A stretch of 64,000 bases of DNA from Fredinandcohnia onubensis (GCF_002734285.1 NZ_NSEA01000019.1:62001-126000); one strand, 5' to 3'. Counted from the first letter of the stretch, positions 43,286 to 51,941 are shown. The notes: generated from the sequence alone by a model not told the origin. Translations and numbers: made by a program.

Positions 43286-43879
43286 ATGGTTTTTGATGGA
43301 ATTCTCATATCAATTATTGTGGGCTTTTTTCGAAAAGGTAGTTTGAGAGGATTAGCTGATTTGCAGTTGAAATACGGATGGATTTTTCCGATTCTTGTTT
43401 TTCTACAGTTTTTTATTTATTTTCTACAGAATAAGTATGAATTGCTAGGGTTTCTTAGTGGCTATATTTTTATGTTTGTCTATGTGATTGGGATGGCGTT
43501 TCTTTGGGTGAACCGGCATAATTCTGGTTTTACTCTTATTTTAATCGGGACATTCTTGAATTTTCTTGTTATGGCTTTGAACGGCGGAAGAATGCCAGTT
43601 TTAGAGTCGGCTGCAGCTCTGTTAGATCCACATTACTTAGATACATTAAAAAATGAACTTTATGCGAAGCATACACTCCTCACAGAGAGTAGTAGATTAG
43701 GATTTTTAGGTGATATAATACCTCTAACAAATCCGTATCCTCGTTCTCAAGTCATTAGTATTGGAGATGTTGTGATGAATATTGGTATCTTCCAATATAT
43801 CCAATATCTAATGGTACATAAAAGTAAGGATGCACCAATAGAAGGTGAGACCTCCTTTTTGAAGGAGGTGAAGTCATGA
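43286..43879 (+). CDS. DUF5317-family membrane protein
   Basis: The 197-residue protein has about five membrane segments. DUF5317 features are seen in GSLRGLADLQLKYGWIFPILVFLQFF, NFLVMALNGGRMPVLESAAALLDP and FLGDIIPLTNPYPRSQVISIGDVVMNIGIF. Function unknown. The last four bases (ATGA) contain the start of a 29-residue peptide gene, so the two are translationally coupled. Confidence 0.8.
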   Translation: MVFDGILISIIVGFFRKGSLRGLADLQLKYGWIFPILVFLQFFIYFLQNKYELLGFLSGYIFMFVYVIGMAFLWVNRHNSGFTLILIGTFLNFLVMALNGGRMPVLESAAALLDPHYLDTLKNELYAKHTLLTESSRLGFLGDIIPLTNPYPRSQVISIGDVVMNIGIFQYIQYLMVHKSKDAPIEGETSFLKEVKS

Positions 43880-43965
43880 AAACGAAAGTAACTCGTATTC
43901 TACTAAACACAATTATCCTTGGATCTGTAGTACTTGCTTTTACATCTGGTTGGAAACTAGGATAA
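43876..43965 (+). CDS. 29-residue single-pass membrane peptide coupled to DUF5317
   Basis: The ATG at 43876 overlaps the DUF5317 stop (ATGA) and follows GGAGGTGAAGTC, a strong ribosome site. The peptide has a basic start (MKTKVTR) and a hydrophobic stretch (ILLNTIILGSVVLAFTSGW). It looks like a small membrane protein, possibly a partner of DUF5317. I know no family for it. Confidence 0.65.
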   Translation: MKTKVTRILLNTIILGSVVLAFTSGWKLG

Positions 43966-43977
43966 ACAATGAATTAA

Positions 43978-44013
43978 GGAGGAAGAGATTGCTATCTAAT
44001 CAATTCCTCCTCT
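43978..44013 (+). promoter_or_regulatory. Stem-loop before the GGDEF/HD-GYP gene
   Basis: AGGAGGAA pairs with TTCCTCCT around 19 bases. The left arm looks like a ribosome site, but no start codon follows it, and there is no T run. Confidence 0.4.
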
Positions 44014-44045
44014 AACTACCATTTTACCTAAAGAGATGATAAAAA

Positions 44046-45887
44046 ATGAAATTAAACTTCAAACCAATAAATATATATACGGGCGTTATCTCCATAGTAG
44101 GGGTGTTTTCATTCCTCTATTTTTATGATTATAACAACATCACCCTATCGGACTGGGTAATTATTTTTACATTAATCGGTTCCATTACTCTGTTAAATTA
44201 TCATGTTATCTATATCCCACCAAAAGATAATACACTTTCATTAGATTCTTCGATTTATCTTGCTAGTTTGTTTATGTATGGACTAGATTTAACACTTTTT
44301 GTATTGGCATTATCAAGTATTATTTATGTATTTGTTCAACGGAAAATTGTCTGGTGGAAGCATTTATTTAATTTCTCAATGTACACCATTATGATTATTG
44401 CCTCCTATTTTTCACTTGTTTTTGCTGGAGGATCATTAGGAGAAATCGATACACACAACATGCTGCCATATATTCTATCTCTATGTACTTATTTTATTTG
44501 CAATATGCTCTTTATTATTTCTTATTTCTTTCTTTATGGTAGCGGTAGTATTGAGAACGTCATTAAAGGGGTCACTACTGATAAAACATTTGTGATTAGT
44601 TATTTCACGACGCTGTTACTACCCTTGATTCTTGGAATCTTGCTAAAAGCAGAAGGGATATTTGGCCTCTTTCTATTCGTATGTATTGCTTTACTGTTAT
44701 CAGCTGCATTCGATCAGCATTTTAAGCTCTATCAAGAGATTTCAGATAAGGCGAATAAGGATTTCTTAACAGGTTTAAATAATCATGGTTATTTTAAAGA
44801 ATTATTTGATGAAGAAATATCAAGTGCTAGGGAAAATGGAACGCCTGTTAGCATAGCGCTTTTAGATATAGATGATTTTAAAAAATATAATGATTTGTAT
44901 GGTCATATTCAGGGTGACCATTTACTAACATTTTTCGGTTCAATCCTAGAAAATGAAGCGAATATACATGACTATATCGTTGGGCGATACGGTGGGGAAG
45001 AATTTTCAATTGTCATGCCGAACACAACGGTGGACGACGGATTGGCATTCGTTAATTCATTCCGAAAAAAAGTTAATAACAGCTATTTCAAAGGTGTAGA
45101 AGCACTTCCATATAGCTGTCTATCTTTTTCAGCAGGCGTTGTGGAGTGGGAAAAAGGGATGTATGACGCAGCCGAAATATTGAATAAAGCTGACCAAGCG
45201 ATGTATTATGCGAAAGCACAAGGGAAAAACATTGTTCAGGTATTCGATGAAAACTCTCAATACTTTGCTCAAAATGCGATTAATCTCGATAATGAGTTAA
45301 ACGAAGCTGAACAACAGCTGAAAATCTTCTTATCGAAAGATGTGTATACCTATCGTCATAGTAAGCGCGTATTCCAATATGCGGTTGATTTCAGTAGTAG
45401 ACTAGATTTAAGTGAATCTGAAAAGAAGACGTTAATATTAGGTGCTCTTATTCATGATATTGGTAAACTAGAAATTCCTCGTGATATTATCAATAAAAAA
45501 GGAAAACTCGAACCCCATGAATGGGAAATGATGAAGAAACACGTAACCTGGGGGAAAGAAATTATCTCGACCAATAAAAAATTGGAGCCTTTGATTCCAT
45601 TAGTCGAGTTGCATCATGAACGTTTCGATGGAAAAGGCTATCCGCATGGTTTGCAAGGTGAAAAAATACCGAAGCTGGCTAGAATACTATGTGTGTGCGA
45701 TTCCTTTGACGCAATGACAACAGAACGCCCATACCAAAAGACAAAAACGTTCACAGAAGCCATCGTAGAACTAAGAAAATGCTCAGGAACTCAATTTGAC
45801 CCAACCCTAGTCGAACCCTTCATCGGCATGATTGAAGAGAAATATGCAAACCAAATAAAAGAAGAACTTGTATTGCGGTCACAGTGA
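44046..45887 (+). CDS. Membrane GGDEF plus HD-GYP protein (cyclic di-GMP synthesis and breakdown)
   Basis: The 613-residue protein has about seven N-terminal membrane segments (residues 10-225), then a GGDEF domain with an active-site GGEEF (VGRYGGEEFSIVMP). The C-terminal HD-GYP domain has HDIGKLEIP, HHERFDGKGYPHG and CDSFDAMTTERPYQ. Both catalytic sites look intact, so it may make and degrade cyclic di-GMP under control of a membrane signal. The stop codon and last Ser-Gln are supplied by a REP-1 repeat. Confidence 0.92.
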   Translation: MKLNFKPINIYTGVISIVGVFSFLYFYDYNNITLSDWVIIFTLIGSITLLNYHVIYIPPKDNTLSLDSSIYLASLFMYGLDLTLFVLALSSIIYVFVQRKIVWWKHLFNFSMYTIMIIASYFSLVFAGGSLGEIDTHNMLPYILSLCTYFICNMLFIISYFFLYGSGSIENVIKGVTTDKTFVISYFTTLLLPLILGILLKAEGIFGLFLFVCIALLLSAAFDQHFKLYQEISDKANKDFLTGLNNHGYFKELFDEEISSARENGTPVSIALLDIDDFKKYNDLYGHIQGDHLLTFFGSILENEANIHDYIVGRYGGEEFSIVMPNTTVDDGLAFVNSFRKKVNNSYFKGVEALPYSCLSFSAGVVEWEKGMYDAAEILNKADQAMYYAKAQGKNIVQVFDENSQYFAQNAINLDNELNEAEQQLKIFLSKDVYTYRHSKRVFQYAVDFSSRLDLSESEKKTLILGALIHDIGKLEIPRDIINKKGKLEPHEWEMMKKHVTWGKEIISTNKKLEPLIPLVELHHERFDGKGYPHGLQGEKIPKLARILCVCDSFDAMTTERPYQKTKTFTEAIVELRKCSGTQFDPTLVEPFIGMIEEKYANQIKEELVLRSQ

Positions 45888-45906
45888 CGCCCCGAAGTTT
45901 GTCGAA
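45877..45906 (+). repeat. REP-1 repeat supplying a stop codon
   Basis: GGTCACAGTGAC plus GCCCCGAAGTTTGTCGA; the TGA ends the GGDEF/HD-GYP gene. Confidence 0.9.
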
Positions 45907-45935
45907 TGGGACAGTGGGACAGGTCCCTTGTCCCA
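45907..45935 (+). repeat. REP-2 nested hairpin
   Basis: TGGGACAGTGGGAC and GTCCCTTGTCCCA, directly behind REP-1. Confidence 0.88.
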
Positions 45936-45960
45936 CAACTTAAAATACGAATACTATTGT

Positions 45961-45990
45961 ATAGAAAAAAGCCCAAGTGGGCTTTTTTCT
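45961..45990. terminator. Intrinsic terminator
   Basis: TAGAAAAAAGCCCAAG pairs with TGGGCTTTTTTCTA; strong on both strands. Confidence 0.85.
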
Positions 45991-46114
45991 ATACTTACCA
46001 ATAAAAGATTATCAAGGCTTACAAAAGGAGACTTTTAGTACTCTATTAAAGAAATGCATAAATGTGTAGGCAACCCATACGGGAAGGTGGTTTTCCATTT
46101 TGGATGTTCTAGTT

Positions 46115-46459
46115 CTAGTAAGGAAAACTCATAAATTCAGTAAAATGAGAGGCTAGACGTTCGATTTGTGACTCCATCCTGTTTTTTACCTCATTTAATT
46201 TCCGCAGGTTGTCGTCCTTATTTTGAGCAAAAGCGGCGCTGTTGTGAGGTATCTGATCAGGGTGAATTCTCCGTTGATATAAAAGAAGTCCCTCGTAGCA
46301 AGACAGATGATCACAAAACGTCTTGATAAATTTTTCCTTTTGATAGTCGTCTTTTTTATCCAAAACGGTGTTAAGTAGATGCTCCACCTTTTTTTCTACC
46401 TTTTCAGTAGTTCCTTCAGTAATAAACAAATAATTTCGACACCATTGCATTACATCCAT
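46115..46459 (-). CDS. Hypothetical charged helical protein
   Basis: The product of about 114 residues is soluble, highly charged and predicted mostly helical (EKVEKKVEHLLNTVLDKKDDYQKEKFIKTF, NKDDNLRKLNEVKNRMESQIERLA). I recognise no family. ATG 46459 lies downstream of AAAGGAG. The in-frame GTG at 46471 overlaps the ribosome site and is less likely. A monocistronic gene. Confidence 0.6.
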   Translation of the reverse strand: MDVMQWCRNYLFITEGTTEKVEKKVEHLLNTVLDKKDDYQKEKFIKTFCDHLSCYEGLLLYQRRIHPDQIPHNSAAFAQNKDDNLRKLNEVKNRMESQIERLASHFTEFMSFPY

Positions 46460-46664
46460 TTTTTTTATCACTCCTTTGATGGTCCGTTTAGAATTCCAAT
46501 TATTTTTTATATCTATATAAGAGTGTGCTACTTTTCTTCATAATCATTCCTGTTTGCTCGGAAACTTTGTAGTTTTGTTTATTTTTTAGTTATTTGGGGG
46601 TTCTTTTTCGTTTTGAAACATCTTTTATACTAAGGGGATGAGGGATCAAAGGGTTAAAAAGACA

Positions 46665-46878
46665 TATTATAACAGAATATAAAAATCCCGATTGGCAGAA
46701 ATCTGTACTAATCGGGATATTTTTGAAAATATCGATTTCAAACAAACGTTTGTTTAACGATCTAAATCAGATGTGGCGTGAAACTATAAATTTATTCAAT
46801 CGTTTGTTTGAATTGTCTTTGTAAGGGAATGGGTTTTGAAAGTGAAACTGTTATACTATCAAATTGTTATTCTAGCAT
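46665..46878 (+). repeat. Composite intergenic element, copy 5
   Basis: ATTATAACAGAATA is followed by the hairpin ATCCCGATTGGC..GTACTAATCGGGAT (46685-46718) plus ATTTTTG. Next are AAACAAACGTTTGTTT (46740-46755), a degraded second palindrome near 46797-46813 and a right end CTGTTATACTATC plus ATTGTTATTCTAGCATA. I see no gene in 46460-46964. Confidence 0.62.
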
Positions 46879-46949
46879 AGGGTCGGAGGGACAGGTCCCT
46901 TGTCCTAGGTGAAAATATAATGGGTCAAGGGACCTGTCCCCATGACCCA
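46879..46949. repeat. Head-to-head pair of REP-2 repeats (BIME-like)
   Basis: A forward copy (46879-46906) and a reverse copy (46921-46949) are separated by 14 bases. Together they can form one larger stem. Confidence 0.85.
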
Positions 46950-46964
46950 AATCACCTTGACCCA

Positions 46965-47801
46965 CTATTCCACTAAACCGGATACCTCACCATAAGAGAG
47001 CACATTGTCTGTCATTTTGTTAAATGTACGTTGGTTTACGATTTCGTCGCCGATTTGTTTCAGTAGGGATACACTGGCGCGGAATGGACTTGAGCCAGTA
47101 CTTACTCTTTCAATTCCAAATTCCGATAGTTCCCCTATTGATGGGAGTCCTGGGACTGCTAATAGATTAATTGGACAATTGACCGTATCTCGTAGTTTTT
47201 TGATTTCGTCTAGATTTTTCAGAGCAGGGACGAAGACACAATCTGCACCTGCTTCTTCATATAGTTTTACGCGATGAATGGCTTCATCAATACGAGATTC
47301 TGGTTCGCCTATATTCAGCCAGAATATATCCGTGCGTGCATTGATAAACAAAGGAAACCCAATTGAATCACAGTACTCTCTAATGGCTGAAATCTTTTCC
47401 TGCTGTAGTAGAGGGTCATAAAGCGGAGAACTAGCGTCACCAGTCCCATCCTCAAGATTAATACCGACCACTCCTGCGGCTATTAGCTGTTCGATTGTAT
47501 GTAAAACTTCCTTCGTCGTTTTTCCATAACCTGATTCAATGTCGGCGCTTACTGGTACGTCAACCGCGTTGACCATATTTCTGATTACACTTAACATTGT
47601 CTCAAATGGTATCTCTTGTCCATCAGGATACCCAAGCGACATCGCAATCCCCGCACTAGTTGTCCCAATTGCCTTACATCCACATTCCTCGAACATTTTT
47701 GCGCTAATTACATCCCATGCATTCGGTAGAATCATGGTGTTCGGCCCCTTATGTAGAGCCCGAAAACGCTCTACTTTAGCTATTAGCTGTTCACTTATCA
47801 T
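46965..47801 (-). CDS. Isocitrate lyase/PEP mutase-family enzyme
   Basis: The 278-residue TIM-barrel enzyme has the family signature: LPNAWDVISAKMFEECGCKAIGTTSAGIAMSLGYPDG, Mg-binding VSADIESGYG and GINLEDGTGD, and INARTDIFW. The KKCG-type catalytic Cys of isocitrate lyase is absent, which fits carboxyphosphonoenolpyruvate mutase, oxaloacetate decarboxylase or C-C lyases acting on small 2-oxo acids. It is a monocistronic gene between BIME-like REP-2 pairs. Confidence 0.85.
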   Translation of the reverse strand: MISEQLIAKVERFRALHKGPNTMILPNAWDVISAKMFEECGCKAIGTTSAGIAMSLGYPDGQEIPFETMLSVIRNMVNAVDVPVSADIESGYGKTTKEVLHTIEQLIAAGVVGINLEDGTGDASSPLYDPLLQQEKISAIREYCDSIGFPLFINARTDIFWLNIGEPESRIDEAIHRVKLYEEAGADCVFVPALKNLDEIKKLRDTVNCPINLLAVPGLPSIGELSEFGIERVSTGSSPFRASVSLLKQIGDEIVNQRTFNKMTDNVLSYGEVSGLVE

Positions 47802-47857
47802 CGCTAATCTCCTCTCTAATTTCGAATCAAAACTATAATTTTATTGTAACTTATTTC

Positions 47858-47927
47858 TGGGACGGAGGGACAGGTCCCTCGTACCTGTAAGGAAATGGTG
47901 GGTCAAGGGACCTGTCCCCGCGACCCA
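47858..47927. repeat. Head-to-head pair of REP-2 repeats (BIME-like)
   Basis: A forward copy (47858-47885) and a reverse copy (47899-47927), 13 bases apart, just upstream of the PEP-mutase-like gene. Confidence 0.85.
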
Positions 47928-48026
47928 CGGAGCCCACCACCCAATGATAGTCAAAAGCGCTGCGATCCATGCTTGACCCACTGTGGTAGAATAAGATATT
48001 AGTATAAATATGGAAGGAAATCTCAG

Positions 48027-48926
48027 ATGGAGTTATTATTAATTGTCTTACCTGCATTCCTAATATTCACTACAGGATTTATTGGGCAAAAGGCCCTCAA
48101 ATTTGATATTAAATCGATTTCAAAGTTATCTCTATATTTGTTATTACCTTTTTTAACCTTTGATACGTTTTATACGAATCAATTAAACGCGGATTATTTT
48201 TATATGTTTGTTTTTACAGTATTGCTTACTGTTATGTTAGTCGTTTTTACCTTCTTGACTGGGAAGTTATTAAAAGTAGATCGACCGCATATGTCTGCCT
48301 TGCAGCTAGGGAGTATTTTTCCGAACAGCGGGAATTATGGAGCGCCAGTGGCATTATTTGCATTTGGTGCGATTGCTTTTGATTATGCCATTATTATTAT
48401 GGTGATTCATGCATTTTTAATCAATTCACTGGGCATTTTTCTTGCATCCCTAGGTGGGGCAAATTCAACTGGACTAAAAGGAGCATTAATTCGGTTGACT
48501 AGAATGCCAGTCATGTACGGGGCTGTATTAGGGGTAATCTTCCAGATTGCTAATATACCATTACCCTCCACGATTATAGATGGAATCAGTATGGTAGGAA
48601 GTGCATCCATTCCAGTCGTAATGTTAATTCTGGGAATGCAGTTGGCTGAAATTAAACCGCAAAAATTTAATTTAAAATATGTGAGTAGTATTACACTATT
48701 ACGTATGGTGGTTTCACCGCTACTTGCTCTAGCTTTAGTTCAAATCATGCCCGTTAGCGAGCTCATTAAACATGTTTTTATTCTCTTGGCCGCCATGCCA
48801 GTTGCAGCGAACACAACCATGTTAGCTGTTCAATTCGATTGCAAGCCAGATTTAATCTCATTTACAACTCTTGTGACAACTTTGCTTAGCTTGATTTCAA
48901 TTCCGTTTGTAATCTATTGGATGTAG
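48027..48926 (+). CDS. AEC-family transporter (auxin efflux carrier type)
   Basis: The 299-residue protein has ten membrane segments in two inverted halves. AEC motifs are GSIFPNSGNYGAPVALFAFG in the first crossover and AAMPVAANTTMLAVQFDCKPDL in the second. Bacterial members carry malate, malonate or other small anions. GGAAGGAAATCTC precedes the ATG. A REP-1 repeat starts two bases after the stop. Confidence 0.88.
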   Translation: MELLLIVLPAFLIFTTGFIGQKALKFDIKSISKLSLYLLLPFLTFDTFYTNQLNADYFYMFVFTVLLTVMLVVFTFLTGKLLKVDRPHMSALQLGSIFPNSGNYGAPVALFAFGAIAFDYAIIIMVIHAFLINSLGIFLASLGGANSTGLKGALIRLTRMPVMYGAVLGVIFQIANIPLPSTIIDGISMVGSASIPVVMLILGMQLAEIKPQKFNLKYVSSITLLRMVVSPLLALALVQIMPVSELIKHVFILLAAMPVAANTTMLAVQFDCKPDLISFTTLVTTLLSLISIPFVIYWM

Positions 48927-48927
48927 C

Positions 48928-48956
48928 GGTCACAGTGACGCCCCGAAGTTTGTCGA
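48928..48956 (+). repeat. REP-1 repeat
   Basis: A full short-form copy, one base after the AEC gene stop. Confidence 0.9.
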
Positions 48957-48957
48957 G

Positions 48958-49030
48958 TGGGACGGAGGGACAGGTCCCTCGTCCCAAAAGGAAAAAAATG
49001 GTAGGACAAGGGACCTGTCCCCGTGACCCA
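48958..49030. repeat. Head-to-head pair of REP-2 repeats (BIME-like)
   Basis: A forward copy (48958-48986) right after REP-1 and a reverse copy (49002-49030). This is the densest repeat cluster in the window. Confidence 0.88.
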
Positions 49031-49126
49031 CCCCAAAAGACTTGATCCCAGTGACAGGCCGCGACCCGACAGGGACTCATCCTCAACCCAAATGTCGACC
49101 ACTCTTAAAATTTAGAATATTCTTTA

Positions 49127-49155
49127 TTGACAATATTATTTTTCACTATTAAGAT
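49127..49155 (+). promoter_or_regulatory. Sigma-A promoter of the Fe-ADH operon
   Basis: TTGACA (49127-49132), a 17-base spacer and TAAGAT (49150-49155). The start point should be near 49162, at the edge of the first operator. Confidence 0.75.
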
Positions 49156-49162
49156 AGTGATT

Positions 49163-49178
49163 AAGAATACGTATTCTT
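49163..49178. promoter_or_regulatory. LacI-type operator, AT variant
   Basis: AAGAATACGTATTCTT, a perfect palindrome sharing GAATNCGNATTC with the other sites, at the expected transcription start. Confidence 0.7.
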
Positions 49179-49197
49179 TATTCGAGCCACATACATA

Positions 49198-49245
49198 TTG
49201 AATGCGGATTCAAAAATTTTTTCAACCTTTTGAATCCGCATTCAA
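49198..49245. promoter_or_regulatory. Two LacI-type operators (49198-49213 and 49230-49245)
   Basis: TTGAATGCGGATTCAA and TTGAATCCGCATTCAA are the same site in opposite orientations, 32 bases apart centre to centre. The second lies right before the ribosome site of the Fe-ADH gene. Confidence 0.78.
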
Positions 49246-49260
49246 AGGAAGAGGTGAATC

Positions 49261-50457
49261 ATGATAAAAGAACAAAGTGTCGTTTCAGTCGGTACTGATT
49301 TCAGAATGCCAGATGTCTTTCGATTTGGAGTAGGTTCCTTGTCAACCTTAGTAGATTCAATAGAAAAGTTTGATGCTAAAAGAGTTGCCATCATAAGTGA
49401 CAAAGGACTTGAAAAAGCTGGCTTAGTAAATAAAGTGACTGCGCTTCTTGAGCCACTACCTATTTCACTTGTTACATACACGAATATTTCTGGAGAGCCG
49501 ACGTTTCAAATGTTACAGGATGCAGTTCAAGTCATTGAAAGTGAGAATTGTGATTTAATCGTCGGTATTGGGGGTGGGAGTGCACTTGATGTAGCAAAGG
49601 CAACAGCTGCTTTATCTGGAAAAGAAGATTTATCACCCTACATAAGCGGAGAAAAAACAATTGAAGCCCGCACAATCAATTGTATTCTTTTACCAACAAC
49701 ATCTGGAACAGGTTCTGAAGTGACAATGAATGCCATTTTCGGTGATGAAACCCAAGGAGTAAAGAGGGGAATCGTTAGCCCGGTTTTACTTCCAGATGTA
49801 GCTATCATCGATCCAGAATTATCCCTTTCATGTCCACCAAGAGTGACAGCAGCGTCGGGAGTAGATGCTCTAACACATGCGATAGAATCGTATATTTCAA
49901 CGAAAGCAACTCCTTTAACTAGAATTTATTCAGAAAAAGCAATTCGACTATTTCCTTCTCATATTACAAAGGCTGTACACTATGGCAATGATATTGAAGC
50001 CCGTACTGGCATGAGTTGGGTAAGTTCGTTAGCAGGTGTAGGTTTAGCGAATGCTGGTGTAGGTGCCGTTCATGCGCTTGCATATCCACTTGGTGGACAA
50101 TACCATATTGAACACGGTGTTGCGAATGCTCTCTTAATGCCATTTGTATTTGAAGTCATCGGTACGGCTTGTTTAGAAGATATAAAGGATATTACAGCAT
50201 TTTTAGGAATTGGAGATTCCCATGTAAGACAACAAGACTCTTTGGAAGTACTTGTAGATTACTTATATGACCTTTTGGTTGACTTAGATCTCCCAACCTC
50301 ATTATCACAATTAGGTGTTCCAGAGGAATCCTTACCAGCACTGGCAGAACAAGCTAGTAAGATCGATCGTTTGTTACGAAATACACCATACAATTTAGGC
50401 GAACAAAAAATCCTAAAAATTTATCAAAATGCTTTTAAAGGGAAAGGAGGGAAATAA
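49261..50457 (+). CDS. Iron-containing alcohol dehydrogenase (group III)
   Basis: The 398-residue enzyme has the NAD-binding VGIGGGSALDVAKATAAL, PTTSGTGSEVTMNAIFGDE, and the metal site in ASGVDALTHAIESYIS and VHALAYPLGGQYHIEHGVANALLMPF. It interconverts an alcohol and an aldehyde or ketone with NAD(P). The ALDH gene follows directly, which suggests alcohol to aldehyde to acid oxidation. Three LacI-type operators lie upstream. Confidence 0.9.
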   Translation: MIKEQSVVSVGTDFRMPDVFRFGVGSLSTLVDSIEKFDAKRVAIISDKGLEKAGLVNKVTALLEPLPISLVTYTNISGEPTFQMLQDAVQVIESENCDLIVGIGGGSALDVAKATAALSGKEDLSPYISGEKTIEARTINCILLPTTSGTGSEVTMNAIFGDETQGVKRGIVSPVLLPDVAIIDPELSLSCPPRVTAASGVDALTHAIESYISTKATPLTRIYSEKAIRLFPSHITKAVHYGNDIEARTGMSWVSSLAGVGLANAGVGAVHALAYPLGGQYHIEHGVANALLMPFVFEVIGTACLEDIKDITAFLGIGDSHVRQQDSLEVLVDYLYDLLVDLDLPTSLSQLGVPEESLPALAEQASKIDRLLRNTPYNLGEQKILKIYQNAFKGKGGK

Positions 50458-50458
50458 A

Positions 50459-51895
50459 ATGAAAACGGTACATGCAGATAAAGAAAAGCTATTTATTGGT
50501 GGAGAATGGAAGGAAGCGAATCAGTATTCTGATTTGAAATCCCCTTATCAAGATAGAGTAATCGCACAAATTCCAATAGCAGAAAAGGAAGATGTAGTAA
50601 AAGCTATCGATTCTGCAGAGCAAGCAAAAAAGGAAATGAGAAAACTGACAGCCCTTGAACGCTCAGAGATTTTGGAACGAGTCGTTGAAATCTTTAAAGA
50701 ACGATTTGAAGAATGTGCACTTATTCTCACAAAAGAGAATGCAAAACCGTTAAAAGCAGCTAGGGCTGAGATTACTCGAACGATTGAGACATATAAGTTT
50801 GCAGCAGAAGAAGCAAAAAGGATACATGGAGAAACAATCCCGATGGATGCAGCCAAAAATGGAGCAGGTAAATTTGCTTTTACCAAGCGTGAACCACTTG
50901 GGGTCATTGCGGCTATTACTCCTTTTAACTTTCCTTTTAATCTAGTAGCTCATAAGCTTGGACCAGCAATAGCCACTGGAAATACGGTTATTTTGAAGCC
51001 TGCTTCACAAACTCCACTAAGTGCCTTTATGACAGCAGAAATTTTTGAAAAGGCTGGTTTACCTAAAGGAGCTCTTAATGTAGTTACAGGACAGGGGAGT
51101 AAAATAGGCGACATTCTGGTTACTGACAGCCGGATTAAAATGGTAACCTTCACTGGAAGTGTTGATGTGGGGTTAGGAATTAGAAATAAGGCTGGATTAA
51201 AGAAAGTGACACTAGAACTTGGATCAAATTCAGCAGTCATTGTTGATAGCGCAAACAACCTGGATCATGTTGTTGGACGATGTGTGGAAGGCTCTTTTGC
51301 CTTTGCGGGTCAGGTTTGTATTTCCATCCAACGCATCTATGTTCAAGAAGACTTATTTGATGAATTTGTTCAGAGATTTGTAGAAAAAACAAAACAACTC
51401 ACTGTTGGAGATCCTGCAGAAGAAGACACTGATTTATCCGTTTTAATCCATCAAAGAGAAGCAGAGCGTGTTGAAAATTGGATTGAAGCGGCAAGAAAAT
51501 CAGGAAGTAATGTCATCTATGGTGGTAAAAGGGAAGGTGCCTTGTTACAGCCAACGGTTATAACAAACGTAGACTCAAATCAAGAGGTAAGCTGCCAAGA
51601 GGCATTTGCACCAATTGTATCGATTAACCCTTATAAAACCTTTGACGAAGCTATTAATTTGGTAAACAACTCTTCTTATGGGCTGCAAGCAGGTATCTTT
51701 ACGACGGACGTGCAAAAGGCATTTCACACCATTGATAGCTTAGAAGTTGGAGGGGTTATTGTAAATGATATTCCATCTTTTAGAGTAGACCATATGCCAT
51801 ATGGTGGAGTGAAAAACAGCGGAACCGGTCGTGAAGGGATTAAGTATTCAATGGAAGAAATGACAGAGCTAAAGTTAGCTGTATTTAACATTTAA
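50459..51895 (+). CDS. NAD(P)-dependent aldehyde dehydrogenase
   Basis: The product of about 478 residues is a complete ALDH. It has AAITPFNFPFNLVAHKLGPAIATGNTVILKPASQTP, FTGSVDVGLGIRNKAG, the general-base Glu in VTLELGSN, the catalytic Cys in FAGQVCISIQRIY and EAFAPIVSI near the end. It is closest in style to lactaldehyde/phosphonoacetaldehyde-type enzymes. ATG 50459 follows AAAGGAGGGAAATAAA. The frame extends upstream into the Fe-ADH gene. Confidence 0.92.
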   Translation: MKTVHADKEKLFIGGEWKEANQYSDLKSPYQDRVIAQIPIAEKEDVVKAIDSAEQAKKEMRKLTALERSEILERVVEIFKERFEECALILTKENAKPLKAARAEITRTIETYKFAAEEAKRIHGETIPMDAAKNGAGKFAFTKREPLGVIAAITPFNFPFNLVAHKLGPAIATGNTVILKPASQTPLSAFMTAEIFEKAGLPKGALNVVTGQGSKIGDILVTDSRIKMVTFTGSVDVGLGIRNKAGLKKVTLELGSNSAVIVDSANNLDHVVGRCVEGSFAFAGQVCISIQRIYVQEDLFDEFVQRFVEKTKQLTVGDPAEEDTDLSVLIHQREAERVENWIEAARKSGSNVIYGGKREGALLQPTVITNVDSNQEVSCQEAFAPIVSINPYKTFDEAINLVNNSSYGLQAGIFTTDVQKAFHTIDSLEVGGVIVNDIPSFRVDHMPYGGVKNSGTGREGIKYSMEEMTELKLAVFNI

Positions 51896-51941
51896 AAAAT
51901 CTATTAATCAATAAATTTAATAAATATGGAGGAGATTTATT

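Noticed and set aside
261-48956. Dispersed GTCACAGTGAC repeats as a CRISPR array or regulator operators
   Set aside because: Copies are scattered singly at gene 3' ends, without regular spacers or cas genes, and rarely near promoters.
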